DNA of 64,000 nucleotides. Origin: Dokdonella immobilis. GTDB lineage: Bacteria; Pseudomonadota; Gammaproteobacteria; Xanthomonadales; Rhodanobacteraceae. Location: NCBI RefSeq assembly GCF_900115085.1, contig NZ_FOVF01000017.1, forward strand, positions 1 through 64,000, in the 5' to 3' direction. The first letter of the stretch is position 1. Each line of letters starts with the position of its first letter. Shown here in pieces: positions 53,194-63,300 of the stretch. The position numbers and the translations under genes were made by a program. Below the pieces are notes generated by a model, which made no database searches, had not been told where the DNA came from, and saw only the letters and a program-made list of their open reading frames with translations.

Positions 53194-53396
53194 CGATGAT
53201 TTCCCCTGATTCGCCATGCAAGCGCGCGACGGGCGCCCGCTTCCCCGCGATCGGCCCGGACCTTCCCCGTCCCTGCACGTCGCTATCCACCCTCGCCGTG
53301 CCGCCATCGCTTTTCGAAGTACACCGCATCGGGGGGCTTCAGCGCAAGATTGCAGGTCGGCCTTCGTGCTTTGTCCACATGGAGACGGCTCCGCGC

Positions 53397-54170
53397 CTAT
53401 CCGCCGAATGCGATGCGCGCTGTGTCCTCGAGATGACGCAGCATGGCCCGGTACGGTCCGGGCCCATGGCTGATGCGGGCGACGCCGAGCTCGGCCAGGG
53501 TGCTGCGCGACGGCGCATTGGCGGACATCATGATGTTGACCGGCAACGGCGAGGCCCGTACCGCACGTTCGATCAGGCCCGGATCGACCAGGCCGGGCAG
53601 AAACAGGCCGTCGGCGCCCGCATCGGCATAGGCTCGCGCTCGTTCCAGTGCGTGCCTGAGCAGTGCGGCATCGTGGCGGTCGCCTGGCTCGCGCAGGAAG
53701 ACATCGGTCCTGGCATTGATGAAGAACGCGATGCCGCTCGACTCGGCGGCCCTGCGCGCGCTGGCGATGCGCCTGGCCTGTTCGGCCGGTTCACGCAGCG
53801 TGCCATCCGCCGGAAGACTGTCTTCGAGATTGCAGCCGACCGCGCCGATTTCGATCAGGCCAGCGATATTCCGGCCGACTTCGTCGGCGACCTCGCCATA
53901 GCCGCTCTCGAAGTCGATCGACACCGGCAGTTCGGTCGCCCTGACGATACGGCGGAGATTCTCGTGGACGAATGCCAGCGGCAACTGCTCGCCATCCTCG
54001 TAGCCCTGCGCCGCCGCCACCGACCAGCTGCCAAGGCCGATCGCGCGCGCGCCGGCAGCGGTGACGGCCCTGGCCGATCCGGCGTCCCAGACGTTGAAGA
54101 TGACCAGTGGCTTGCCCGGCACGTGCAGGGCGCGGAAGCGTTCGGCAAGAATCTGGCGGGTTTCCGGCAT
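53397..54170 (-). CDS. Isocitrate lyase/PEP mutase-family protein
   Basis: The 257-residue TIM-barrel protein starts at ATG 54170 behind GAGGAA. It has VIFNVWDAGSARAVTAAGAR, a DFESGYGEV metal-binding motif and INARTDVFL. The family includes PEP mutase, 2-methylisocitrate lyase and carboxyphosphonoenolpyruvate enzymes; the reaction here is not defined. It stands alone between the cytochrome and reductase genes. Confidence 0.85.
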   Translation of the reverse strand: MPETRQILAERFRALHVPGKPLVIFNVWDAGSARAVTAAGARAIGLGSWSVAAAQGYEDGEQLPLAFVHENLRRIVRATELPVSIDFESGYGEVADEVGRNIAGLIEIGAVGCNLEDSLPADGTLREPAEQARRIASARRAAESSGIAFFINARTDVFLREPGDRHDAALLRHALERARAYADAGADGLFLPGLVDPGLIERAVRASPLPVNIMMSANAPSRSTLAELGVARISHGPGPYRAMLRHLEDTARIAFGG

Positions 54171-54424
54171 GGCAATTTCCTCGTGAAAGTCGAAGTGCAG
54201 GCAACTGCAGGCAGGCCCGCTATCCTGCGGGCCGCGGGCTCGGTCGCCAATCCGCCGATAGCGTAGCCGGTCTGCGCGAGGCCGTCGTCCGTCGCGGACC
54301 ACCTTCCGGCGGCGGGCCGGCCTGTGCAAAGTCCACCCGACCCGAATCTGTCGGGGATGATCGATACGGCGATCCGGGTCTCGCATCGCACTGGCGTCAA
54401 CGATCGACACAAGGAGTATGGCCG

Positions 54425-55570
54425 ATGGCCCGCATCTTCCGCTTCATGCGCATCCTGTTCGTGCTGGCGCTGGTCGCGCTGGGCGCGTTCGCGCTGGTCA
54501 TCAGCCACGATTCGGCCTGCGGTGAGTCACCTGTCGCAGCGAACGGTTCGGCGCCGATGAAGGCGTGGGCCTATCGTTGCTACGGTTCGGCCGATGTCCT
54601 CAAGCTCGAAACCCTGGCCAAGCCGCTGCCCGCGGACGATCAGATCCTGGTCAGGGTCCACGCGGCCAGCGTCAACCCGCTCGACTGGCATTACCTGCAC
54701 GGCACGCCCTACATCATGCGCATGGGCAGCGGTATCGGCGCGCCCGAGGATCCGCGTCTCGGCGTCGACTTCGCCGGTGTCGTCGAAGCGGTTGGCAAGG
54801 ACGTCAAGACATTCAAGCCCGGAGATGCGGTATTCGGCGGCGCCGGTGGCGCCTTTGCCGACTACGTGACGGTGCGCCAGAGTCGAGCCCTTGCGCTGAA
54901 GCCCGAGCGCCTGACCTTCGAACAGGCCGCCGCGATTCCGATCGCGGCGATCACCGCGCTGCAGGCATTGCGCGATGAAGGTCGGCTCCAGCCCGGACAG
55001 AGGGTCCTGGTCAACGGCGCATCGGGCGGTGTCGGCACGTTTGCGGTTCAAATCGCCAAGTCGCTCGGCGCCGAAGTGACCGGCGTCTGCAGCACGCGCA
55101 ACCTGGACATGGTGCATTCGCTCGGCGCCGATCATGTCATCGACTACACCCGCGAGGACTTCACCCGTGGCGATGTCCGTTACGACCTCATCGTCGACCT
55201 GGTCGGCAATCGCGGCATCGGCGAGATCCGGCGGGTACTGGCCGCGGATGGACGGCTGGTCATCGTCGGTGGGCCCAAGGGCAACTGGCTCGGGCCGATG
55301 ACCGGTGCGCTCAAGGCCTTAGCCATGTCGCCCTTCGTCGACCAGCAGATGGGCATGATGCTGGCGCAGATGGACCAGGCCGACCTCGTCACCCTCGGCG
55401 AACTCGTCGATGCCGGCAGGCTGACCCCGGTCATCGATCGGGTCTATCCGATGCAGCAACTACCGCAGGCGATACGCTACCTCGAAGAAGGGCATGCCCG
55501 TGGCAAGGTAGTGGTCACGATCAGTGAATCCGACAACCGCGCTACGGCGAACGGCGATCAGTCACGCTGA
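54425..55570 (+). CDS. NAD(P)-dependent MDR quinone/alcohol reductase, membrane-anchored
   Basis: The 381-residue medium-chain reductase starts at ATG 54425 (AAGGAG 8 nt upstream). It has the MDR body: KAWAYRCYGSADVLKLE, the GADHVIDYTREDF and the nucleotide loop GASGGVGTFAVQIAKS. A hydrophobic N-terminal segment at about 8-27 (MRILFVLALVALGAFALVI) is unusual in this family and suggests membrane anchoring or export. Catalytic zinc ligands are not apparent. The last 13 nt overlap the convergent nadD. Confidence 0.85.
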   Translation: MARIFRFMRILFVLALVALGAFALVISHDSACGESPVAANGSAPMKAWAYRCYGSADVLKLETLAKPLPADDQILVRVHAASVNPLDWHYLHGTPYIMRMGSGIGAPEDPRLGVDFAGVVEAVGKDVKTFKPGDAVFGGAGGAFADYVTVRQSRALALKPERLTFEQAAAIPIAAITALQALRDEGRLQPGQRVLVNGASGGVGTFAVQIAKSLGAEVTGVCSTRNLDMVHSLGADHVIDYTREDFTRGDVRYDLIVDLVGNRGIGEIRRVLAADGRLVIVGGPKGNWLGPMTGALKALAMSPFVDQQMGMMLAQMDQADLVTLGELVDAGRLTPVIDRVYPMQQLPQAIRYLEEGHARGKVVVTISESDNRATANGDQSR

Positions 55571-56226
55571 GACCCCGGCGCGGCATAGGCCGAAAGCAGC
55601 GATGGCTCGGCGAGCAGCGCATCGGACACGAGATAGCGTGGCTGTCGACCCGCGGCCAGTTCGTTGCGCACCTGGGTCGCCGATATCTCGAGCGCCGACA
55701 CGCGGATGTCGATGACCCGGCCGGCAGCCGAGTCTGCGAGGTCTGCAACTGTGCCGGTGCGTCGTGCTGCGACCTGTCGCTGCAACTCGGCAGGTTCGCG
55801 CGGCTCGTGTCCGGCGCGGGTCAGCACGCCGATATGGGCCAGCCCGAACAGATCCTGCCAGCGATGCCAGCCCGGCAGGCCGGACCAGGCGTCGGCGCCG
55901 ACCAGCAGCACGACCGGCCGCGTCGCGCCGATTTCCTCGCGCAGGTCGGTCAGGGTGTCGACGGTGTATGACGGTCCCTCCCGCCGCAGTTCGCGATCAT
56001 CGAGCAGGAGGCGATCCTGGCCACGCAGCGCGGCGCGCAACATGGCCAGGCGCTGCGCGGCGCTGGCCTGCGGTTGCGGTCGATGCGGCGGTACGTTGGC
56101 CGGCATCAGGCGGACTTCGGCATCGAGGAATTCGGCCGCTTCCCAGGCCACGCGCAGGTGACCGAGGTGGACCGGATCGAAGGTACCACCGAAGAGCGCC
56201 AGCAGACGCGGTGCTTCAGGCTGCAC
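55558..56226 (-). CDS. nadD: Nicotinate-nucleotide adenylyltransferase
   Basis: NadD adenylylates nicotinate mononucleotide in NAD synthesis. The 222-residue protein has the nucleotidylyltransferase motif FGGTFDPVHLGHLRVA and ISATQVRNELAAG at the C-terminus. The first candidate start is GTG 56226, overlapping holA by 11 nt; GTG at 56241 adds five residues. The holA-nadD order is conserved. Confidence 0.95.
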   Translation of the reverse strand: MQPEAPRLLALFGGTFDPVHLGHLRVAWEAAEFLDAEVRLMPANVPPHRPQPQASAAQRLAMLRAALRGQDRLLLDDRELRREGPSYTVDTLTDLREEIGATRPVVLLVGADAWSGLPGWHRWQDLFGLAHIGVLTRAGHEPREPAELQRQVAARRTGTVADLADSAAGRVIDIRVSALEISATQVRNELAAGRQPRYLVSDALLAEPSLLSAYAAPGSQRD

Positions 56227-57241
56227 CGAGCAATTCCGCACCGCGCCTGGGTATCGCGATGGCCGTGATCAGGCGTTCGATCTCGCGCCAGACGTCGCCA
56301 TCGGCGCGCCCCTTGGCGATGCGGTCGATGCGTCCGACCTGGACGATGCAGCGCTCCCAGTGCGCGGCATTGCCGGCCTGCAGTGCGCGCTTGAAGCCAG
56401 CCTGCTTGGCGTCCCAGATGCGTTCGGTCTTGAAGGCCTGGTTGAGATTGCCGCCCGCATGGGCCAGGCGCGACAGCACACGCAGCTGGTTCAGCAGCCA
56501 GCCCAGCAACGGGATCGCTTCGGCGCCTTCGGCACGCAGGCCGCCGACCATGCGCAAGGCACGCGTGGCGTCGCCGGTGATGGCGGCGTCGGTCAGCCGG
56601 AATGCATCGAAGCGCGCGTCATCGGCGACACTGGTCTCGAGCATGTCGATATCGAGCACGGCATCGCCGACCAGCAAGGCCAGCTTGTCGATTTCCTGGG
56701 CGGCGGCGAGCAGGTTGCCCTCGGTGCGCTCGGCCAGCAGCTCGATCGCGTCGCGCGTCGCTTTTACGCCATGCATCTTCATGCGCGCGGAAATCCAGCC
56801 CGGCAGTTCCTCGCGCTTGAGCGGCCAGACCGGCATGGCCACGCCGGCGCGATCGACGGCGGCGTACCAGGCGCCCTCGTGCTGCTTGCTCCATTCCTGG
56901 GCCGTGATCAGCAGCAACGTGTCGGGCGGTGGATCCGCGCACCAGGCACTGATCGCAGCCGAACCTTCCTTGCCCGGCTTGCCGGTCGGCATGCGCAATT
57001 CGATGACACGGCGGGTCGCGAACAACGACATCGCCGCACCCGACATGGCCAGTTCGTTCCAGTCGAAGCGGTTGTCGACATCGTGGATCTCGCGTTCGAC
57101 GTAACCGAGTTCGCGGCTGCGGGCACGCAGGCGATCGGCCGCCTCGAGCACGAGCAGGTGTTCGGCGCCGGCGATCAGCCAGACAGGCTTCAGTTCGCTG
57201 GCGCCGAGCAGGCGCGGAAGATCGGTGATTCGGGCAGGCAT
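56216..57241 (-). CDS. holA: DNA polymerase III subunit delta
   Basis: The delta subunit opens the beta clamp in the clamp loader. The 341-residue protein starts MPARITDLPRLLGASELKPVWLI and has the AEHLLVLEAADRLR segment and delta-typical EGNLLAAAQEIDKLALL and LLGWLLNQLRVL. Length fits. Start is ATG 57241. It is coupled to nadD. Confidence 0.93.
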   Translation of the reverse strand: MPARITDLPRLLGASELKPVWLIAGAEHLLVLEAADRLRARSRELGYVEREIHDVDNRFDWNELAMSGAAMSLFATRRVIELRMPTGKPGKEGSAAISAWCADPPPDTLLLITAQEWSKQHEGAWYAAVDRAGVAMPVWPLKREELPGWISARMKMHGVKATRDAIELLAERTEGNLLAAAQEIDKLALLVGDAVLDIDMLETSVADDARFDAFRLTDAAITGDATRALRMVGGLRAEGAEAIPLLGWLLNQLRVLSRLAHAGGNLNQAFKTERIWDAKQAGFKRALQAGNAAHWERCIVQVGRIDRIAKGRADGDVWREIERLITAIAIPRRGAELLGAA

Positions 57242-57307
57242 CGGGCGATTGTACGAGACTCGAACGGCGATGACCTCCGCCCGGCATCTGCGCGGATTGC
57301 CGGCCAT

Positions 57308-57334
57308 TGCCTCCCCGGCCTGGCCGGGGAGGCA
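57308..57334 (-). terminator. Terminator hairpin after the giant surface protein gene
   Basis: TGCCTCCCCGGCC and GGCCGGGGAGGCA are perfect 13-nt complements with a 1-nt spacer, 11-37 nt after the stop codon at 57345. No U-tract follows, but the position fits transcription termination. Confidence 0.6.
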
Positions 57335-57344
57335 TCAGGCCCTG

Positions 57345-60300
57345 CTAGGCGTGGGTCCTGGTCAGCCTGCGCGCCGCAAAGGCGAGAAGCACGACGCTCA
57401 GGGCCAGCAGTCCGAACAGATTCAGACTCGGGATGCCGACCGCGACACCGACGCCGGCGAAATCGGCATCATCTTCGTCCTGGCCCTGGTTGTCGATTGC
57501 ATCGTCGAGCGGCGGTCCGTCGTTGTCGGCATCGGCATCCGGATCGGAATCCTTGTCGCGAATGGGATTGCCGATTTCATCTCCGGCACTGGAGATTTCC
57601 GCGCTGTTGATGACGGTTCCACCGAAGGCCTGCACCAGGCGCAGGCGCAACGGCAGTTCGACGCTCGCACCCGGCGCCAACGGCCCCGCAATGGAGATGC
57701 TGGCGCGGTTGCCCGCCAGGGCCGTCCAGCTAGGATCGTTCAACTGCAGTTGCACCGGAATGTGGTCGATGACCGTGATGTCGGTCGCCGGAATCGTGCC
57801 CTGGTTGAACACCGTGATCGTGAAATCGACGTTCTCTCCGACCATGTGCAGGGTCGCCAGCTGGCCCGGCGCGAGGGTCTTGCGCAGGGCCAGGTCGAAG
57901 TTGGTCAGCAAGCCGAAGTCGACGCTCAGGTTCGAGTTGAAATCGGCATCGCCGTCGTCGGTCGGCTCGCCCTTGGCCACCAGCGTGACCGGCGCCGACC
58001 AGACGCTGGCGCCGTTCAAGCTGCCATTGTCGTCATTGTCGAGGTCGTTGTCGGGATCCGGCGCCGGCTCGTAGGGTCCGGTCGGCAGCCAGCGCCGACC
58101 GGTGCCGGTCGAGACGATGTAGCGGTCCGGCGCGAGCACCTCGACCAGATAGGTATCGGGCAGCAAGGCGCTGAACAGGTAGTTGCCGTTGCCATCGGTG
58201 GCCGTGCTGTCGATCGCCGCGCCATCGGGCGTGCCGTCGTTGTTGGCATCGAGGTACAGGTTCACCGGAACGCCCGCAATACCCGGCTCGCCGGGGTCGA
58301 CCACGCCGTTGTTGTCGAGATCTTCCCAAACCAGGTTGCCAAGGCTCATCGCACCGCCGGTGCTGTCGACCTGGTAATCCTCGACTTCGCCATCGGCGAC
58401 GACGCCGGTCGGCGAGCAGCCGGTCTGCGTCGACAGGCGGAACCGCGCGTACGGATTGGCCACGTTGCCGGGCGGCACCACGCCGAAGTCGATCGTGACG
58501 TTTCCGTTGACCGTACCGGTCGGAATTGCCTGCTGCGTGCTCTCGTTGGCATCGTCGAAATCTCCGTCGCCGTTCCAGTCCATGAAACTGCACAAGCTGG
58601 CCGGACTGCCGGTCGTATTGGTCACGGTCGCCGGGGTCGTGCTCGGACTGCCCTGGTTGTAGATCGGGCGCAGCTGCACGCCGTCTTCGTCGTCGCCGGG
58701 CACCGCGCAGGTGCCGCTGGTGAATCCGCTCGCGCCCGCGTCATCGCCGCTCGCCGCGGCGTTGGCCTGGCCATCGTCCTCGTCATCGACGCAGGCACCG
58801 ATATGCAGCCCCGGCACGATGCCGTGGGCCGGACCGTTGTCGGCGAAGCGTGTGCTGTAATCGCCCGTCCCCGTACCCGCCGCGCTGTCCGGCAGATCGC
58901 CGAAGTCATAGGGGCGGAAGCGGACCACGTAATCCTCGACTTCGCCATCGGGCTCGGCGCCAACCGGCGAGCACGGCGTGCTGGCCGTACTCAGGCGGAA
59001 GCGCGCATACGAGTTGAGCGGTGAAGCGGGTTCGACCGGTCCGAAGACCAGCGGGAACTGCAGGTTGCTGCTGCCATTCGGCACCGGCACGCTCGCCGAT
59101 TCGCCCGTGTCGCCGAAATCGCCGTCGGCGTTGAGGTCGATGAAGCCGCAGATGCGTGCGGCATTTCCGGTCGTGTTGGTGGCGGTGACGCGAACCGTAT
59201 GCGAGCCGGCCTGGATATCGTCGAGATCGGTCAGGTTGACGCCGTCCTCGTCGTCCAGCGTGCCGATCGCATCGTCACCGTCCGCATTCGCGCTCGGCTG
59301 GCCATCGGCCTCGTTGTCGACCGAGGCGCCCATGAACAGGCCCGGCACGATATCGTGCTGCGGCCCGCCGTCGGCGATCAGGGTCTGGTAGTTGCCGGGA
59401 CCGCTACCGACACCGGTGTCGGGCAGATCGCCGAGATCGATGCGGCGCACATCGACGACGTAGTCCTCGACCTCGCCGTCGCTGGCGAGACCGGATTCGA
59501 CGCAGGCGCCGGCGCTGTCGGTACTCAGGCGGAAACGCGCGAAGGTCGGACCGCTCGGCGTGTTCAACGGCTTCGTGAACGGCAGCAGCAAGGTCGCGTT
59601 GTTGCTGCCGCTGGGCACGATCACCGAGGCCACCTCGATGCCCGGCGTGAAACTGCCGTCCTGGTCGAAATCGATGAAACCGCAGAGGCGCGCATCGGTG
59701 CTGCCAAGGTTGGTCGCGTTGACCCGGACCGAACCGGGCTGGCCGACCACGAAGGCGAGGCTGGCGGTATCGACGCCATCCTCGTCATCACTGGTCTGCA
59801 GGTCGTCGCCGCTGGCGATCACGTTCGGTTGGCCGTCCGTTTCGGCATCGACGCGTGCGCCGATGAACAGGCCGGCAACGATCGGATGCACGGCGCCGCC
59901 GTCGGCGAGCAGGGTCCGGTAATTGCCGTTGCCGGTTCCGGCCGCGGGATCGGGCAGATCGCCGAGATCGGTGACGATGGCGGTGAACGCGTAGTCCTCG
60001 ACTTCGCCATCCGGCGCCGCGCCGTTCGGCGAACAGCCGCCGGCCGTGCTCAGACGGAATCGCGCGTAACCGGCCGGCACCGTGCCGGGCGGCGCCACGC
60101 CGAAGTTGAGCACGATCGCCGCATCGTTGCTGCCGTTCGGCACCGGCGCGCTGGCCGTTTCGCTGGCATCGGCGAAATCGCCGTCGCCATTGAGGTCGAC
60201 GAAGCCGCACAGCGTGGCGCCTGTTCCGACCGTGTTGGTGGCCAGGGCGATGACGTTGACCGGGCCACCCGTCAGGAAGGCCAGCGAGGCCGGATCGACT

Positions 60301-63300
60301 GCGTCTTCGTCGTCGCCCGGCGTCGCGCAGCTGCCATTGGTCAGGGTACCGGCGCCGAGGTCATCGCCACTGGCGGCGACATTCGGCTGGCCGTTGATTT
60401 CGGCATCCTCGCAGGCGCCGAGGCGCAAGCCCGGGCGCAACACATGCGACGGGCCGCCACTGCCGATCAGGGTTTCGTAGTTGCCCGGGCCGATCCCGGC
60501 GCCGCTGTCGGGCAGGTCGCCGAAGTCGACCGCGTCCTGCACATCGACCACGTAATCCTCGACTTCGCCGTCGCTGGCCGGTCCGGTCGGGGCGCAGGCG
60601 ACGCCGGTGTCGGAGCTGATGCGGAATCGGGCGTAGGTCTGGCCGGTGAAGCCGGGCGGCACGATGCCGAAGGACAACGTGGCCGAACCGCTGCCATTGG
60701 CGACATCGAGCGTTGCGGTTTCGCCGGCGCCTACGAACGCGCCATCGCCATCGTAGTCGATGAAGCCGCAGATGCGCGCCGACGCCGCACCCGGGTTCGG
60801 GTTGTCGTAGCTGACCCGCACGTCGCCTGGTGCGCCGATGTACTGGGTCAGGTCGGCGACGTTCACGCCGTCTTCGTCATCCGGCACACCGTTGCCGTCA
60901 TCGCCGTCGGCGCCGACATTGGGCTGACCATCGACTTCGGTATCGACCGTGGCGCCCAGGCGCAGCGCGTTGATGACCGGATGGACCGGACCGTTGTTCG
61001 CGATCAGCGTGCCGTACGAGTTCGGCGCGTCGCCGAGATCGACCGGCTGCACGAAGCCGAAGTCGACGCTGTAGTTCGAGGCCGAGTCCGGGAAGACCGT
61101 GTTGCCGTCGGCATCGTCGTCGGCACCGCCGAAGCGCAGCGTCTCGCTGGTCGGCTCGGGCGCGACCGGCGGCGAGCCGGCGACCGGTCCGAGACTGATC
61201 AGGCCAGAGGCGATCGAGTTCGGCGTACCGCCGCAGACGCTGACGCCGAGGATCGCGCCATTGTCGTTGTTGTCGCCATCGGCGTTCGGGCTGGCTTCAT
61301 CCGGCACGGTCGAGAACAGGCCGTTCAATGCAAGCTGGGCCGGCGTGTTGGCAATCGCGACGTAGTAGTCGTTGCCGGCCAGGAGGTCGGTGAACGCATA
61401 TTTGCCGGGATTGCCGGCCACGGTTGCCGTGACCGTCGTCGCCTGCAGCGTATCGCCGGCACTCGGACCCGCGGTGCCATCGGTATCCCGACACAGCAGC
61501 ACGGTCACCCCATCGATGCCGGGTTCGCCACTGTCGGCGCGGCCGTTGTTGCGCTGGGTCGGGTTGCCGGCGCCGTCATCGCGCCAGACCAGATTGCCGA
61601 GGCGGTAGCGCTCGGGAAGGATCACGCCGACTTTAGGCGGTTCGGCGGTCGGCAGCAGGTCGGCGGCGATCGTCGCGGATTCCTGGAAAACGCGATGGGC
61701 GAACGAATTCCATGACGGATTGAAGACCGCCGTGTTGCCGCGAATCGCCGGCGCGGTGCCGCTGACGTAGCTCGGCGGCGCACCGGTGGCCGGCGCGCGC
61801 ATCGGCACATCGACCTCGAGGTAGGTGCCGGCGACCCACTGCGTGGTCGCCGCTGGCGAGGTCAGGTTCGAGAATGCACGGATGCGGAAACCGGTCGTGG
61901 CCGAGGCCGGCACCGGCACTGCGGTACTCCAGGTCCCAGGCGTGCAAGCGGCAGGGAATGAATTCTCGATGGCCGCGGTACCGGCCTGCGCCGGCGAATA
62001 GTTGCTCGTGCGCACCTGGCCGCGACAGAAGTTCGGCGTGGTCGTGTATTCGATCTGCACCGCCGCAGCACTCGCATAGGTGACGGGATCGAGGCCCGGG
62101 TTGACCACCTGGATCAGCGCAGGCACGACCACGGTCGCCGACAGCGGACCATCCAGTACGGGCGCCCAACGGCTCAGCCGTGCCGTGCCACTGAGCGGAC
62201 CGCCGACGCCGGTATCGCCGATGAACGGTATCGTGTCGTAGACGACGTATTCCTCGAGCAGGCGGTTGCCGGCATTGGCCAGGCGCAGACGATAGCGGAA
62301 GTTGCCGCCATGATCGGTGCGCGCCACGCAAGGGAAACGGGTAAAGCTCGACGGCGGACCGCCGAAATTGGTGTCGTAGTCGGGACACGCCGAATTGTCG
62401 GTGGCCACAGCCGCCTGCGACGGGTCGCCGACTACGGCCAGGGACGGATCGCCTTCGACCCATTTCTCGCCTCCGAGCAGGAACGCTTCGGACACGCGGA
62501 ATGTCGCCGAGGTCGGGCACATCAGGTCGGTCGTCGAGCCGTCGTTGTCGAGATCATCGACGTCGACGCTCGGCGCACTGTTGTTCGGGCAGGTGAATGC
62601 ACCGGACGGACCCGGGTCGAGGAATACAGCCATGTCGTTGAGGTAGGCAGCAGCTGGCGACAGGTTGGCCGGCACGCCCTCGCGGACGCGGGCACGAATC
62701 ACCACCTGGGGGCCGGGAGAGCCCACCGCGAAACTGCCGGTGAAGGCGACCCGGACCAGGGTGCGCCCGGTGCTGCCGTAGTCCGGAATCACCTGCAGCA
62801 CGCCGCCGCCCGGCGTGGTGCTGACCAGGCTGACGAACTCGAGCTGGATCGGCAACCAGTCGGAGATGACCGGATTGACGATCGGCGCCGTGCTGTCCCC
62901 ACCGACATGGTCGGCGTTGAGCGTGAAGTCGATCGCTGCACCGGGTGCCGCGATGGTCGGATTGGCGGACTTCGACGGGCGCACCGAGGGCGTGCCCTCT
63001 TCCACCCGCACGTTCGCGCAGCGCACTGCCGGCGTCGCCGGCCCACCGCTGAAATTCACATAGGTGCAGTTCTCTATGGCTGAGGGCACGATCACGGGCG
63101 GACTCGAACCGACGTCGTAGCGCACCTGCGGCGAGGTCGTGAAGGCGAAATTGCGTGGCGTGTCCGGTCCGTTCGCGCCAAGGTCGGTGAAGACCCAGCG
63201 CATGCAGGTGGCGCTGGCGGCGATGTCGCCCGGCACGTTCCAGGTGATCGAGGCGCCCGGACTTGCGATGTTGGTCGCCAGCGCGGTGGTGGCCGAGAAG

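Noticed and set aside
58360-61050. CRISPR-like regular repeats
   Set aside because: Spacing is about 540 bp, units are coding, and they are divergent GEVED domains.
59199-61715. Long plus-strand frame opposite the GEVED repeats
   Set aside because: It mirrors the repeats of the minus-strand protein and has no start site or domain of its own.
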